This document shows, piece by piece, positions 6,725 to 16,470 of a stretch of 40,190 nt of DNA. The notes under the pieces were generated by a model. The model made no database searches. It had not been told where the DNA came from and worked only from the letters and a program-made list of their open reading frames with translations. Numbering within the stretch: position 1 is the first letter of the stretch; each line of letters opens with the position of its first letter. The DNA is taken from assembly GCA_900319975.1 (NCBI GenBank), contig ONQP01000016.1, positions 1 to 40,190 on the forward strand, read 5' to 3'. The position numbers were made by a program, and so were the translations under genes. The DNA is from an uncultured Bacteroidales bacterium (GTDB taxonomy: Bacteria > Bacteroidota > Bacteroidia > Bacteroidales > UBA932).

Positions 6725-8628
6725 GTACGGAGACAACGACACCCAAGCCCAGGAAGCAGCGCGACAGGATCGGCGTGATCCTGTACCTGCTCTACGTGGC
6801 CCTGCTCGCCGCCTCGGTGCTCCTCATCGTCCGGCTGGCAGGCATCCAGCTGTTCTGGGACCCGGATCCGAAGATCTCCGCCGCGCTCACCCCGTCCAAC
6901 ACGGTCAGCGTCATCGAGCCCGCGCGCGGCAACATCCTCGACGCCGAGGGACGCCTGCTCGCCATCTCCTGCCCGATCTACCAGTTCTATATGGACTGCA
7001 CCGTGCTCAAGGACACCAACACGCCCGCGCAGGAGCAGGCCTGGCTCGACAAGGCCCGCCAGCTCGCCGAGGGCCTGGCCGCCGAATTCGGCGACAAGAC
7101 CGCCGACCAGTACTACAAGCTCATCAAGGACGGCCGCGCCAACGGCCGGAAATACGTCCGCCTCGGACGGCCGGTCGACCGCAACGCCTACAACCGCGTG
7201 ATCGAGCTGCCGCTCTTCCGCGACGGCCGCTACCGCAGCGGCATGATCGTGGAGCAGGAGCACGTCCGCCAATATCCCTACGGCAAGCTCGCCCGCCGCA
7301 CGATCGGCTTCGTGCGCGGCAACAAGTCGCCCGTCACCAACACGCACATCGGCCTGGAAGGCAAGTTCGACTACGTCCTCCACGGCCAGGAGGGGCGTGA
7401 ATGGATGCGCGTGACCGACTACGGCCGCGTGCGCAACAGCGACAGCGCCTACGTCAAGGCCGTGGACGGCAAGGACCTGCGCATCACGCTCAACATCGAC
7501 TACCAGGACATCGCCGACAAGGCCCTGCGCGAACAGATCACCGAGGAGCCCGACCTGGAGGGCGCCTGCCTCGTGCTGATGGAGGTCAAGACCGGCGCGA
7601 TCCGCGCGATGGTCAACCTGGTCCGCGAGGAAGGCACCGGCCCCTTCGAAGAGATCCAGAACCTGGCCATCGGCCGCAAGGGCGAGCCCGGTTCGGTGTT
7701 CAAGACCGTCACCCTGATGTCCGTGCTCAACGACGGCTTCATCAAGAGCCTGGACGAGACCCTGCCCGCCACCAACGGCAACGTGGCCGGGACCTCGATC
7801 CGCGACGCGCACATCCCCGATTTCGTGCGCCAGCACCATACCAACCGCATCTCCATCCTGGACGGCTTCAAGATCTCGTCCAACTACGTGTTCGCGACCC
7901 TCGCGGTCAAGAACTACGGCATCGACAAGAGCAAGGGCCGCGGCAAGGGGCTGGAGAAGACGGAGCGCTTCCTGCAGAACATCTACAACTACAAGCTCGG
8001 CGAGGCCTTCGCCTTCGACCTGGACGGTCTGCAGACGCCGACCATCCCGAACCCGTCCACGCGCTACTGGACGGACACCGACCTCGGTTCGATCGGCTTC
8101 GGCTACAGCACCGAGGAGACCCCGCTGCACATCCTGACCTTCTACAACGCCATTGCGAACAAGGGCCGGATGATGAAACCCTATCTGGTCGAGGACATCG
8201 AGGAGAACGGCATCGTCACGGAGCGGCGCGGGCCCGGCGTGCTCAACGCCGCCGTCTGCTCCAAAGCCGTGGCCGACACCATCACCCGCGCGCTCAAGGG
8301 CGTGACGGAGGACGGTACCGCCAAGCGGCTCAAGGACGCCAAGTGCACCGTGGCCGGCAAGACCGGCACCTCTTTCGGCACCTATGCCAACGGCCAGTAC
8401 CAGGACGCGCAGGGACGCCGCAAGTACCAGGGCACCTTCGTCGGGTTCTTCCCGGCGGACGCGCCGCAGTACAGCGTCATCTGCACGGTGTACTCCAAGC
8501 CGACCGCCAAGCAGTTCCAGGGCGGCGGCATCCCGGCGCGCGCCATCCGCACCGTCATCGACCAGCTGTACAACATCGACCCCTGCTTCCGCGACGAGCT
8601 GAAGCGAAGCACAACGACCACAAGATGA
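6721..8628 (+). CDS. ftsI: FtsI/PBP3, septal peptidoglycan transpeptidase (no PASTA domain)
   Basis: 635 residues. A membrane segment (about 19-42) is followed by the class B PBP dimerisation domain and a transpeptidase domain with all three active-site motifs: Ser325-V-F-Lys328 (SxxK, acyl-enzyme serine), Ser386-Ser-Asn388 (SxN) and Lys547-Thr-Gly549. It crosslinks septal peptidoglycan in the periplasm together with FtsW. The protein stops soon after the transpeptidase domain (ends KRSTTTTR), while many Bacteroidetes homologues, as I recall, run on into a C-terminal PASTA repeat. The start overlaps ftsL and the stop overlaps murE, each by four bases. Confidence 0.95.
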   Translation: MSTETTTPKPRKQRDRIGVILYLLYVALLAASVLLIVRLAGIQLFWDPDPKISAALTPSNTVSVIEPARGNILDAEGRLLAISCPIYQFYMDCTVLKDTNTPAQEQAWLDKARQLAEGLAAEFGDKTADQYYKLIKDGRANGRKYVRLGRPVDRNAYNRVIELPLFRDGRYRSGMIVEQEHVRQYPYGKLARRTIGFVRGNKSPVTNTHIGLEGKFDYVLHGQEGREWMRVTDYGRVRNSDSAYVKAVDGKDLRITLNIDYQDIADKALREQITEEPDLEGACLVLMEVKTGAIRAMVNLVREEGTGPFEEIQNLAIGRKGEPGSVFKTVTLMSVLNDGFIKSLDETLPATNGNVAGTSIRDAHIPDFVRQHHTNRISILDGFKISSNYVFATLAVKNYGIDKSKGRGKGLEKTERFLQNIYNYKLGEAFAFDLDGLQTPTIPNPSTRYWTDTDLGSIGFGYSTEETPLHILTFYNAIANKGRMMKPYLVEDIEENGIVTERRGPGVLNAAVCSKAVADTITRALKGVTEDGTAKRLKDAKCTVAGKTGTSFGTYANGQYQDAQGRRKYQGTFVGFFPADAPQYSVICTVYSKPTAKQFQGGGIPARAIRTVIDQLYNIDPCFRDELKRSTTTTR

Positions 8629-10112
8629 AACTGAAAGATATCATAAAGAATTGCGGCGTCCTCTCCGTGGACGGCAGGCAGGACGTGGAGATCACGTCCG
8701 TGACCAACGACTCCCGCAAGGTGCAGCCCGGCAGCCTGTTCATCGCGGTGAACGGCTGCGGGAACGACGGCCGCCAGTATCTGCAAAAAGCCATCGACGC
8801 CGGCGCCTCCGCCGTTCTGTACGAACGGTCGACGGAAAGCGGAGCACCCTGTCCGCCCGTCTGGAAGACTCCGTCGACCGGGACAACAATCCAGGTAGCG
8901 GACAGCCGTAAGGCCGTGGCCATGGCAGCAGACGCGTTTTACGGACACCCGAGCGGCAAACTCAAGCTCGTGGGCATCACCGGCACCAACGGCAAGACCA
9001 CGACCGTGACCCTGCTCTACCACCTGTTCCGCCACCTCGGCTACGAGTGCGGCCTGCTCTCCACCATCGCCAACTACGTGGGCACCCGCCGCAGCGAGAC
9101 GGCCAACACCACCTCCGATCCCGTCACCCTCAACGCCCTGCTCGCCGAGATGGTCGAGGCGGGCTGCGAGTACTGCTTCATGGAGGTCAGCTCCATCGGC
9201 GTGGAACAGCAGCGCATCGCCGGACTGGAGTTCTGCACGGCCATCTTCTCCAACCTCACCCACGACCACCTCGACTACCACGGCACCTTCGCGGAGTACC
9301 TCCGCTGCAAGAAACTGTTCTTCGACGGCCTGGCCCCGACGGCCACCGCCATCATCAACCTCGACGACAAGCACGGCGAGGTGATGGTCCAGAACACGCG
9401 CGCCCGCGTGGTCGGCTACTCCTGCCGGAGCGCCGCCGACCACACCGCCCGCATCCTCGAGCAGAGCCCCGAAGGGATGCTGCTCAAGATCGACGGCCGC
9501 GAGGTGTGGTCGCGCCTGATCGGCGCACACAACGCCTACAATCTCCTGGCCATCTTCACCACCGCCGTCGTGCTGGGCGTCCCTGAGGACGAGGCCCTCG
9601 TGGCCCTGTCCCGGCTGGAGCCCGCCCCGGGCCGCCTGGAGACCCTCCGCGGGCCCAAGGAGCTGAGCGTGGTGATCGACTACGCGCACACCCCGGACGC
9701 CCTCGAGAACGTCCTGAAGACCCTGCGCGACGTCGCCCCCGACCGCGAGCTGATCTGCCTGTTCGGCTGCGGCGGCGACCGCGACAAGACCAAGCGCCCC
9801 GAAATGGGCGCCGTGGCGGGCCGCCTGGCGGACCGCATCTTCATCACCTCCGACAACAGCCGCTCCGAGCGGACGGAGGACATCATGGAGGACATCAAGG
9901 CCGGGCTGGATCCCTCCGCCCTCGCCCGCACGCTCTGCATCGAAGACCGCCGCGAGGCCATCCGCACCGCCCTGCTGCTCGCGCCCAGGGGCGCTACCAT
10001 CCTGCTGGCCGGCAAAGGCCACGAAACATACCAGATCCTCGGAACGGTGAAGAGCCATTTCGACGAACGCGAAATCGTACTGGAAACCTTTAAATCTCTT
10101 GAATCATGCTGA
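8625..10112 (+). CDS. murE: MurE, UDP-MurNAc-L-Ala-D-Glu:meso-diaminopimelate ligase
   Basis: 495 residues. This cytoplasmic Mur ligase adds the third stem-peptide residue with ATP. Visible are the ATP loop G120-T-N-G-K-T-T126, the tetrapeptide MEVSS, HDHLDYHGTF in the central domain, the YLRCKKLFF segment with the usual carbamylated lysine, and YAHTPDALENVL. The substrate-specificity motif is D410-N-S-R413 where meso-DAP enzymes have DNPR; the arginine that holds the DAP carboxylate is kept. I start at the ATG 8625 that overlaps the ftsI stop; the frame stays open far upstream but only as an out-of-frame shadow of ftsI. Its end overlaps mraY by seven bases. Confidence 0.96.
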   Translation: MKLKDIIKNCGVLSVDGRQDVEITSVTNDSRKVQPGSLFIAVNGCGNDGRQYLQKAIDAGASAVLYERSTESGAPCPPVWKTPSTGTTIQVADSRKAVAMAADAFYGHPSGKLKLVGITGTNGKTTTVTLLYHLFRHLGYECGLLSTIANYVGTRRSETANTTSDPVTLNALLAEMVEAGCEYCFMEVSSIGVEQQRIAGLEFCTAIFSNLTHDHLDYHGTFAEYLRCKKLFFDGLAPTATAIINLDDKHGEVMVQNTRARVVGYSCRSAADHTARILEQSPEGMLLKIDGREVWSRLIGAHNAYNLLAIFTTAVVLGVPEDEALVALSRLEPAPGRLETLRGPKELSVVIDYAHTPDALENVLKTLRDVAPDRELICLFGCGGDRDKTKRPEMGAVAGRLADRIFITSDNSRSERTEDIMEDIKAGLDPSALARTLCIEDRREAIRTALLLAPRGATILLAGKGHETYQILGTVKSHFDEREIVLETFKSLESC

Positions 10113-11263
10113 ATCACCTCCTCGACTGGCTGAAAGAACTCGGCTTGCACATTCCCGGTGCCGGCCTGTTCCACTATCTGTCTTTCCGCGCCATGCTGGC
10201 GGCCGTGATCAGTATGCTGATCGCCTACTTTGCCGGCGGCAAGATCATCAAGCTGCTCCGCAAGAAGCAGATCGGCGAAGACATCCGCGACCTCGGCCTC
10301 GAAGGCCAGATGCAGAAGAAGGGCACGCCCACGATGGGCGGCCTGATCATCATCGCCGCCGTGCTGGGCTCCGCCCTGCTCGTCTGCCGGCTTGACAGCA
10401 TCTACACCCTGCTGCTCGTCGTGACCACGCTGTGGTGCGGCGCCATCGGCTTCGCCGACGACTACATCAAGGTGTTCAAGCACAACAAGGAAGGCATGAG
10501 CCCGCGCGGCAAGCTCTTCCTCCAGTTCGGCCTGGGCCTGTTCGTCGCCCTGACCGTCTGCATCAGCCCCTCCATCCCGACGGAGCGGCTCGTGACCACG
10601 ATTCCCTTCGTCAAGGCGCACGAATTCGACTACTCCTGGCTCTCGCCCTTCCGCGGGCAGCTGGGCGTCTATTGCTCCTGGGGCATCTACATGGTGATGA
10701 TCATCCTCGTCACCCTGGCCTGCTCCAACGGCACCAACCTCACCGACGGCATGGACGGCCTCGCGGCCGGCACCTCCGCCATCGTGGGCGTCGCGCTCGG
10801 CATCATCGCCTGGCTGGGCGGCGATGCGCTGGATGCCAAATACCTCAACATCATGTACATCCCGGGCTCCGGCGAGGTAGCCATCTACATGGCGGCGTTC
10901 GTAGGCGCCCTGCTGGGATTCCTGTGGTACAACACCTTCCCGGCCCAGGTCTTCATGGGCGACACGGGAAGCCTGACCATCGGCGGCGTGATCGGCGTGA
11001 CCGCCGTGCTCATCCGCAAGGAGCTGCTGCTGCCCATCCTGTGCGGCATCTTCGTGATGGAGAGCCTGTCGGTGATCATCCAGCGCACCCACTTCAAGCG
11101 CACCAAGAAGAAATACGGAGAGGGCCGGCGCGTCTTCCTGATGGCCCCCCTCCACCACCATTACCAGAAGCAGGGCATCCCGGAGCCCCGGATCGTCGTC
11201 CGGTTCTGGATGATCGGGATCATCCTTGCAGTCAGTACGTTGGCTTTACTTAAAATCAGATAG
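10106..11263 (+). CDS. mraY: MraY, phospho-MurNAc-pentapeptide transferase
   Basis: 385 residues, ten or so membrane helices. It moves phospho-MurNAc-pentapeptide to undecaprenyl phosphate, making lipid I at the inner membrane. Family motifs are present in order: KKGTPTMGG, the aspartate pair in FADDYIKV, TNLTDGMDGL, MGDTGSL and the cytoplasmic PLHHHYQ loop. The insertion between helices around residues 155-200 is typical of Bacteroidetes-type MraY, which are longer than the E. coli enzyme. It overlaps murE by seven bases and lies 11 bases ahead of murD. Confidence 0.97.
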   Translation: MLNHLLDWLKELGLHIPGAGLFHYLSFRAMLAAVISMLIAYFAGGKIIKLLRKKQIGEDIRDLGLEGQMQKKGTPTMGGLIIIAAVLGSALLVCRLDSIYTLLLVVTTLWCGAIGFADDYIKVFKHNKEGMSPRGKLFLQFGLGLFVALTVCISPSIPTERLVTTIPFVKAHEFDYSWLSPFRGQLGVYCSWGIYMVMIILVTLACSNGTNLTDGMDGLAAGTSAIVGVALGIIAWLGGDALDAKYLNIMYIPGSGEVAIYMAAFVGALLGFLWYNTFPAQVFMGDTGSLTIGGVIGVTAVLIRKELLLPILCGIFVMESLSVIIQRTHFKRTKKKYGEGRRVFLMAPLHHHYQKQGIPEPRIVVRFWMIGIILAVSTLALLKIR

Positions 11264-11274
11264 AAAAACAAGAA

Positions 11275-12615
11275 ATGGCAAGAATAGTAGTATTGGGAGG
11301 AGCGGAGAGCGGCGTAGGCGCCGCGGTGCTCGCCAAAGTCAAGGGATTCGACGTCTTCCTGTCCGACAACGGGAAGATCAAGGACGAATATCTGGCTACC
11401 CTGAAGGAGTGGGAGATCCCCTTCGAGCAGGGCGGACACACGCCGGAACTCGTCCTCAACGCCGACGAGGTCGTCAAGAGCCCGGGCATCCCCAACACCG
11501 CCCCGATGATCAAGGCCCTGCGCGAGCAGGGGACGCACATCATCTCGGAGATCGAGTTCGCGGCACGCTACGACAGCGCCAAGAAGATCTGCATCACCGG
11601 CTCCAACGGCAAGACCACGACCACTTCGCTGATCTACTACCTGCTCCGCGAAGCCGGCCTCGACGCCGGCCTGGGCGGCAACATCGGCAAGAGCTACGCC
11701 ATGCAGGTCGCGACCGAGAAGCACGACTACTACGTGCTGGAGATCAGCAGCTTCCAGCTGGACGACGCCTATGATTTCCGGCCGGACATCGCCATCATCA
11801 CCAACATCACGCCCGACCACCTCGACCGCTACGACCACAAGATCGAGAACTACGCCCGCTCGAAGTTCCGCATCACGCGCAACCTGCGCCCGGAGGACTG
11901 CTTCATCTTCGACTCCGACGACGCGATCACGATCCAGCAGCTGGACGAGATCGTGGTCAAGGCCAAGATGCTCCCATTCTCCCAGGAGAAAGAAGTGGAG
12001 CAGGGCGCCTTCGTGCGCGACGGCAAGATCATCCTGCGCTACGAGGACGACGAGACCGAGATCTTCCTGAAGGAGCTCGCGCTCGGCGGACGCCACAACA
12101 TCTACAACTCGATGGCCGCCGCCCTGGCCGCCAAGGCCACTGGCATCAGCGACGAGGTCATCCGCGCCAGCCTCAAGACCTTCACCCCGATCGAGCACCG
12201 GCTGGAGCCCGTGCTCAGCATCCGGGACGTACTCTATATCAACGATTCCAAGGCCACCAACATCGACGCCGCCTGGTACGCCCTCGAGTGCCAGACCCGC
12301 CCCGTCGTATGGATTGTCGGCGGCAAGGACAAGGGCAATGACTACAGCATCCTCGACAAGGTGGTCCGGGAGCGCGTCAAGGCCATCGTCTGCATGGGCG
12401 TGGACAACGCCAAGATCCACGCCGCGTTCGAGGACATCGTGGGCAAGGACAAGATGGTGGACACCCGCTCCGCGGAAGAAGCCGTCAAGGCGGCCGCCGC
12501 CTTCGCCGCTCCCGGCGACGTGGTGCTGCTGAGTCCCTGCTGCGCAAGTTTCGACCTGTTCCAGAATTATGAAGACCGCGGCCGCCAGTTCAAGGAGGCG
12601 GTGCGGCACCTGTAG
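11275..12615 (+). CDS. murD: MurD, UDP-MurNAc-L-Ala:D-Glu ligase
   Basis: 446 residues, normal length. This cytoplasmic ligase adds D-glutamate to UDP-MurNAc-L-alanine. The N-terminal Rossmann-like domain opens IVVLGGAESGVG; the ATP loop is G109-S-N-G-K-T-T-T116; EISSFQLD and NITPDHLDRY mark the central domain, and INDSKATNIDA with LLSPCCASFDLF marks the C-terminal domain (DQF-type residues). The ATG at 11275 is the only sensible start, preceded by an A-rich gap and no Shine-Dalgarno. Three bases separate it from ftsW. Confidence 0.96.
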   Translation: MARIVVLGGAESGVGAAVLAKVKGFDVFLSDNGKIKDEYLATLKEWEIPFEQGGHTPELVLNADEVVKSPGIPNTAPMIKALREQGTHIISEIEFAARYDSAKKICITGSNGKTTTTSLIYYLLREAGLDAGLGGNIGKSYAMQVATEKHDYYVLEISSFQLDDAYDFRPDIAIITNITPDHLDRYDHKIENYARSKFRITRNLRPEDCFIFDSDDAITIQQLDEIVVKAKMLPFSQEKEVEQGAFVRDGKIILRYEDDETEIFLKELALGGRHNIYNSMAAALAAKATGISDEVIRASLKTFTPIEHRLEPVLSIRDVLYINDSKATNIDAAWYALECQTRPVVWIVGGKDKGNDYSILDKVVRERVKAIVCMGVDNAKIHAAFEDIVGKDKMVDTRSAEEAVKAAAAFAAPGDVVLLSPCCASFDLFQNYEDRGRQFKEAVRHL

Positions 12616-12618
12616 CAT

Positions 12619-14004
12619 ATGGCTGACGCGAAGAAGAAAAAGATCAGTTTCTGGACGTTTGCGGACCACTTCGAAGGAGACAAGGTGGTATGGATCATCG
12701 TGCTCCTGCTGGTGCTCTTCTCCATCGTCTGCATGTTCTCTTCCTCCTCGCGCCTGCTGCGCGACGGGATGACCCGTCTGGACCTCGTCAAGAACCAGTT
12801 CTTCGTGGTCCTGGCCGGTCTCGCCGTCATCATCGTCTGCTACAACATCAAGAACATCAAGTTCTTCCGCTGGTGCAGCCAGTGGGGATTCCTGCTGTCC
12901 TTCGTCCTGCTGGGCCTGCTCGACATCCACGTCAGCCTGCCCTTCCTCAAGGCGCTCAACATCAACAACGCCTACCGTATCCTGTCCGTCGCCGGCTTCC
13001 AGGTCCACGTCTTCGAGGTGGTCAAGGTGGCGATGGTGCTCTACCTCGCCTGGGCGATGGACGCCCTCAAGCGGGGCGAGCTCCGCGGCCCTTCGGACCT
13101 CCTCTGGAAGAAGATCATCTATCTCTACGCCCCGTTCCTGATCATCTTCGTGATGATCATCCCGGGCTCCAACTCCAGCGCCCTGATCATCGGACTGCTG
13201 ATGTTCGTGATGATCCTGCTGGGTGGCGGCAACTTGCGCGACATGACCATCCTGGCGGTCGCCGCCGTGCTCCTCCTCGGCATCATCTTCGGCCTTTACA
13301 GCGCGACCAAGAATTCCGGGCACCCCTGGTTCGGCCGTATCGGCACCGGCATCGCCCGCGTCTTCGAAGAGGACCACTGGGAGCAGCAGGCCATCGACAA
13401 CCCCAAGGGAACCGTCGCCTACCAGGAGGCCATCGACGCCATCCGCCAACCCTACAGCGCCAAGATCGCGATCAAGCAGGGCGGCGTCCTGGGCAAGGGC
13501 CCGGGCCAGAGCACCCAGCGCTACGTCGTCCCGGACATGTCCGAGGACTTCATGTACAGCTTCATCATCGAAGAATACGGCCTGATCGGCGGCATCTTCG
13601 TAATCTTCCTCTATGTGTCGCTGCTCGCCCGCGGCTCGATCATCGCGCGCAACTGCGGCAGCGACCACTACGCCAAGCTCACCGTGGCGGGGCTGTGCCT
13701 GCTCATCACCGGACAGGCCTTCCTGCACATGTTCGTCAACGCCGACATCGGGCCGATGACCGGCCAGACCCTCCCGCTGATCAGCCACGGCAACAGCGCC
13801 TTCCTCTGCTTCAGCATCGCCTTCGGCATCATCCTGTCGTTCAGCCGCATCGCTTCGCGGCGCATCGACAAGGAAACGCGGATGGCGGAGCCGCTCGTGG
13901 AGATGCACGAAGCGGCGGCCGTCAAGGACCGCCTCGACGACCTGGACGCCTTCGAATCCGGACAAATTGACCTTCAAAACGCAGATGACAGCTATGACTT
14001 ATAA
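12619..14004 (+). CDS. ftsW: FtsW, SEDS-family septal peptidoglycan glycosyltransferase
   Basis: 461 residues with about ten membrane helices and a charged C-terminal tail of roughly 50 residues. FtsW polymerises lipid II at the septum in complex with FtsI. Conserved SEDS segments are visible: GVLGKGPGQSTQRYVVPDMSEDF (split here as GKGPGQS and PDMSEDF) around residues 291-315, which contains the catalytic-loop aspartate/glutamate region, and the late PLISHGNSAF block near 391. It starts three bases after murD, and its end overlaps murG. Confidence 0.95.
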   Translation: MADAKKKKISFWTFADHFEGDKVVWIIVLLLVLFSIVCMFSSSSRLLRDGMTRLDLVKNQFFVVLAGLAVIIVCYNIKNIKFFRWCSQWGFLLSFVLLGLLDIHVSLPFLKALNINNAYRILSVAGFQVHVFEVVKVAMVLYLAWAMDALKRGELRGPSDLLWKKIIYLYAPFLIIFVMIIPGSNSSALIIGLLMFVMILLGGGNLRDMTILAVAAVLLLGIIFGLYSATKNSGHPWFGRIGTGIARVFEEDHWEQQAIDNPKGTVAYQEAIDAIRQPYSAKIAIKQGGVLGKGPGQSTQRYVVPDMSEDFMYSFIIEEYGLIGGIFVIFLYVSLLARGSIIARNCGSDHYAKLTVAGLCLLITGQAFLHMFVNADIGPMTGQTLPLISHGNSAFLCFSIAFGIILSFSRIASRRIDKETRMAEPLVEMHEAAAVKDRLDDLDAFESGQIDLQNADDSYDL

Positions 14005-15118
14005 GAAATTGCGCGTGATCATCAGCGGCGGTGGCACCGGCGGACACATCTTCCCGGCCATCTCCATCGCCGGCAAGCTCCGGGAAGCCAACCCGGAGAC
14101 GGAAATCCTCTTCGTCGGCGCCGAAGGCAAGATGGAGATGGAGAAAGTCCCGGCGGCGGGCTACAAGATCGTGGGCCTGCCGATGGCCGGCCTGCAGCGC
14201 CAGCTCAACTGGGGCAACCTCAAGAACAACGTCCGCATCCCGTTCAAGGTGGCGAGCAGCCTCCGCAAGGCCGGGCATGTCATCGATGAATTCAAGCCCG
14301 ACGTCGCCATCGGCGTGGGCGGCTACGCCAGCGCTCCCCTGCTCTGGCAGGCCACGCGCAAGCACATCCCTTCCCTGATCCAGGAGCAGAACGGCTTCGC
14401 CGGCCTGACCAACAAGATCCTGGGCCGCCGCGTGCAGAGCATCTGCGTGGCCTACGACGGGATGGAGAAATTCTTCCCGGCGGAAAAGATCGTCTTCAGC
14501 GGCAACCCGATCCGTCCCGAGATCCACCCCTACGGCGCTGAGGACCGCGCGGAGGGCCTCCGTTTCTACGGACTCGACCCGGACAAGCGGCACCTCTTCG
14601 TGGTGGGCGGCAGCCTCGGCGCCGGCACGCTCAACCGCGCGATGCGCGCGTGGATCGAGGCCGGCTGCCCCGGCGGCGAAGACGTGGAGGTGCTCTGGCA
14701 GTGCGGCCGCTACTACAAGAAAGGCATCGACGAATTCATGGCGGGGCGCGAGCTCCCGCAGATCCATTATACGGATTTCATCGGAAGGATGGACCTCGCC
14801 TACGCGTGCTCGGACGTGCTGATCAGCCGCGCCGGCGCCTCCTCGGTGTCCGAGATCTGCGCCGCGCGCAAGGCCGCCGTGTTCGTGCCTTCCCCCAATG
14901 TGGCCGAAGACCATCAGACGCACAACGCCATGGCGCTCGTACGCAAGGACGCCGCCCTGATCGTGCGCGACGCCGACGCGGCGGAGCAGCTGCTCCCCAC
15001 CGCGCTGTCGCTGATCCACGATCCGGCGCGCATCGCTGCGATCGAGGCCAACGTCGCGCCGCTCGCCCGCCTGGACGCGGCGCAGACCATCGTAGAAGAA
15101 GTATATAAACTGGTATGA
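13994..15118 (+). CDS. murG: MurG, lipid II-forming GlcNAc transferase
   Basis: 374 residues. MurG adds GlcNAc to lipid I at the cytoplasmic membrane face to give lipid II. The lipid-binding G-loop ISGGGTGGHIFPA is at the N-terminus; GVGGYAS, QEQNGFAG, VVGGSLGAG and SRAGASSVSE follow in the normal order of this GT-B family 28 enzyme. I chose the ATG at 13994 (MTYKKLRVI) by family fit; an in-frame ATG at 13985 adds three residues. The start lies inside the end of ftsW and the stop overlaps murC by four bases. Confidence 0.96.
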   Translation: MTYKKLRVIISGGGTGGHIFPAISIAGKLREANPETEILFVGAEGKMEMEKVPAAGYKIVGLPMAGLQRQLNWGNLKNNVRIPFKVASSLRKAGHVIDEFKPDVAIGVGGYASAPLLWQATRKHIPSLIQEQNGFAGLTNKILGRRVQSICVAYDGMEKFFPAEKIVFSGNPIRPEIHPYGAEDRAEGLRFYGLDPDKRHLFVVGGSLGAGTLNRAMRAWIEAGCPGGEDVEVLWQCGRYYKKGIDEFMAGRELPQIHYTDFIGRMDLAYACSDVLISRAGASSVSEICAARKAAVFVPSPNVAEDHQTHNAMALVRKDAALIVRDADAAEQLLPTALSLIHDPARIAAIEANVAPLARLDAAQTIVEEVYKLV

Positions 15119-16470
15119 GATACAAGAACGTCTATTTCATCGGCATCGGCGGCATCGGCATGAGTGCCATCGCCCGTTACTACAAGTTCAAGGGCTGCGC
15201 CGTCTCCGGCTACGACCGGACCCCTTCCGACCTCACGCACGCGCTGGAGGCGGAAGGCATCGCCGTGCATTATAAAGACAAGCCCGAATGCATTCCGGCC
15301 GCGGTCAAGGACACCCTCGTGGTGTACACGCCGGCCGTCCCCGCCGACTTCGGCGAACTCGTTTCCGCGCGCGAGCGCGGCTACCGCGTGATCAAACGCT
15401 CGCAGATGCTGGGCGAGATCACCGCCGGCCAGCGCTGCCTCGCCGTCGCCGGCACGCACGGCAAGACCACCACGTCCACCCTCGTGGCCCACATCCTCAC
15501 GGAGAGCGGCAGCGGTTGCTCCGCCTTCCTCGGCGGCATCTCCAAGAACTACGGCACCAACATGCTCGTCAGCCACACCCCGACCGTGGTGGCGGAGGCC
15601 GACGAATTCGACCGTTCCTTCCACCAGCTCCACCCGGCAATCGCGGCCATCACGGCGATGGACGCCGACCACCTCGACATCTACGGCGACCTGGCCCACG
15701 TGCAGGAAGCGTTCCGCATCTTCGCTTCCCAGGTCACCGAGACGATCATCCTCAAATACGGCCTGCCCATCAAGCAGTCCGACGTGTCCGCCAAGATCTT
15801 CACCTACCACTTCGACGACAGGCGGGCCGACTTCCACAGCGAGAACCTGCGGCTCGACGCCACCGGCCACTATACCTTCGACCTCGTCTATCCGGGCGGC
15901 GTGCTCAGCGACATCCGCGTGGGCGCCCTCGGCTGGGTCAACGTCGAGAACAGCATCGCGGCGGCGGCCATCTGCCTCTGCTACGGCATCGACGCCCAGA
16001 AGGTCCGCCACGCCATCGGCACTTTCGAGGGCGCGCAGCGCCGCCTCGACGTGCACCTCAACACGCCGGGCCTGACCTACATCGACGACTACGCCCACCA
16101 TCCGGCGGAGCTGGCCAGCGCCATCTCCTCGGTCCGGCAGATCTTCCCGGGGCGCAAGCTCACCGGCATCTTCCAGCCGCACCTCTACACGCGTACGCGC
16201 GATTTCGCCCCCGAATTCGCCCGCGCCCTGAGCGGGCTGGACAAGCTCATCCTGCTCGACATCTATCCCGCCCGCGAGGAACCCATCCCGGGCGTGACCT
16301 CCGAGATCGTCTTCCGCGACGTGACCGCCCCCGAGAAGGTGCTCATCACGCGCGACGAGCTGCTGCCCCTGCTGGAGCAGGAGCCGCTCGACGTGCTCCT
16401 CACCCTCGGCGCGGGCAACATCGACCGCTTCATCGAACCGATCACCGAAATGCTCCGCAAACGCCAGTAG
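15115..16470 (+). CDS. murC: MurC, UDP-MurNAc:L-alanine ligase
   Basis: 451 residues. It joins L-alanine to UDP-MurNAc, the first step of stem-peptide synthesis. The Rossmann-like start FIGIGGIGMSAIA, the ATP loop G113-T-H-G-K-T-T119, AVVAEADEFDRSF-type region (VAEADEFDRSF), MDADHLDIYG, and DDYAHHPAEL with FQPHLYTRTRDF in the C-terminal domain are all present. It overlaps murG by four bases and directly abuts ftsQ. Confidence 0.97.
   Translation: MRYKNVYFIGIGGIGMSAIARYYKFKGCAVSGYDRTPSDLTHALEAEGIAVHYKDKPECIPAAVKDTLVVYTPAVPADFGELVSARERGYRVIKRSQMLGEITAGQRCLAVAGTHGKTTTSTLVAHILTESGSGCSAFLGGISKNYGTNMLVSHTPTVVAEADEFDRSFHQLHPAIAAITAMDADHLDIYGDLAHVQEAFRIFASQVTETIILKYGLPIKQSDVSAKIFTYHFDDRRADFHSENLRLDATGHYTFDLVYPGGVLSDIRVGALGWVNVENSIAAAAICLCYGIDAQKVRHAIGTFEGAQRRLDVHLNTPGLTYIDDYAHHPAELASAISSVRQIFPGRKLTGIFQPHLYTRTRDFAPEFARALSGLDKLILLDIYPAREEPIPGVTSEIVFRDVTAPEKVLITRDELLPLLEQEPLDVLLTLGAGNIDRFIEPITEMLRKRQ

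Noticed and set aside
7401..8624. Upstream extension of the murE frame by about 400 codons
   Set aside because: The extension is an Arg/Pro/His-rich out-of-frame reading of ftsI; MurE begins at the ATG 8625 where homology starts.
11161..13977. 938-codon antisense open frame across murD and ftsW
   Set aside because: Low-complexity shadow of two well-identified genes on the other strand.
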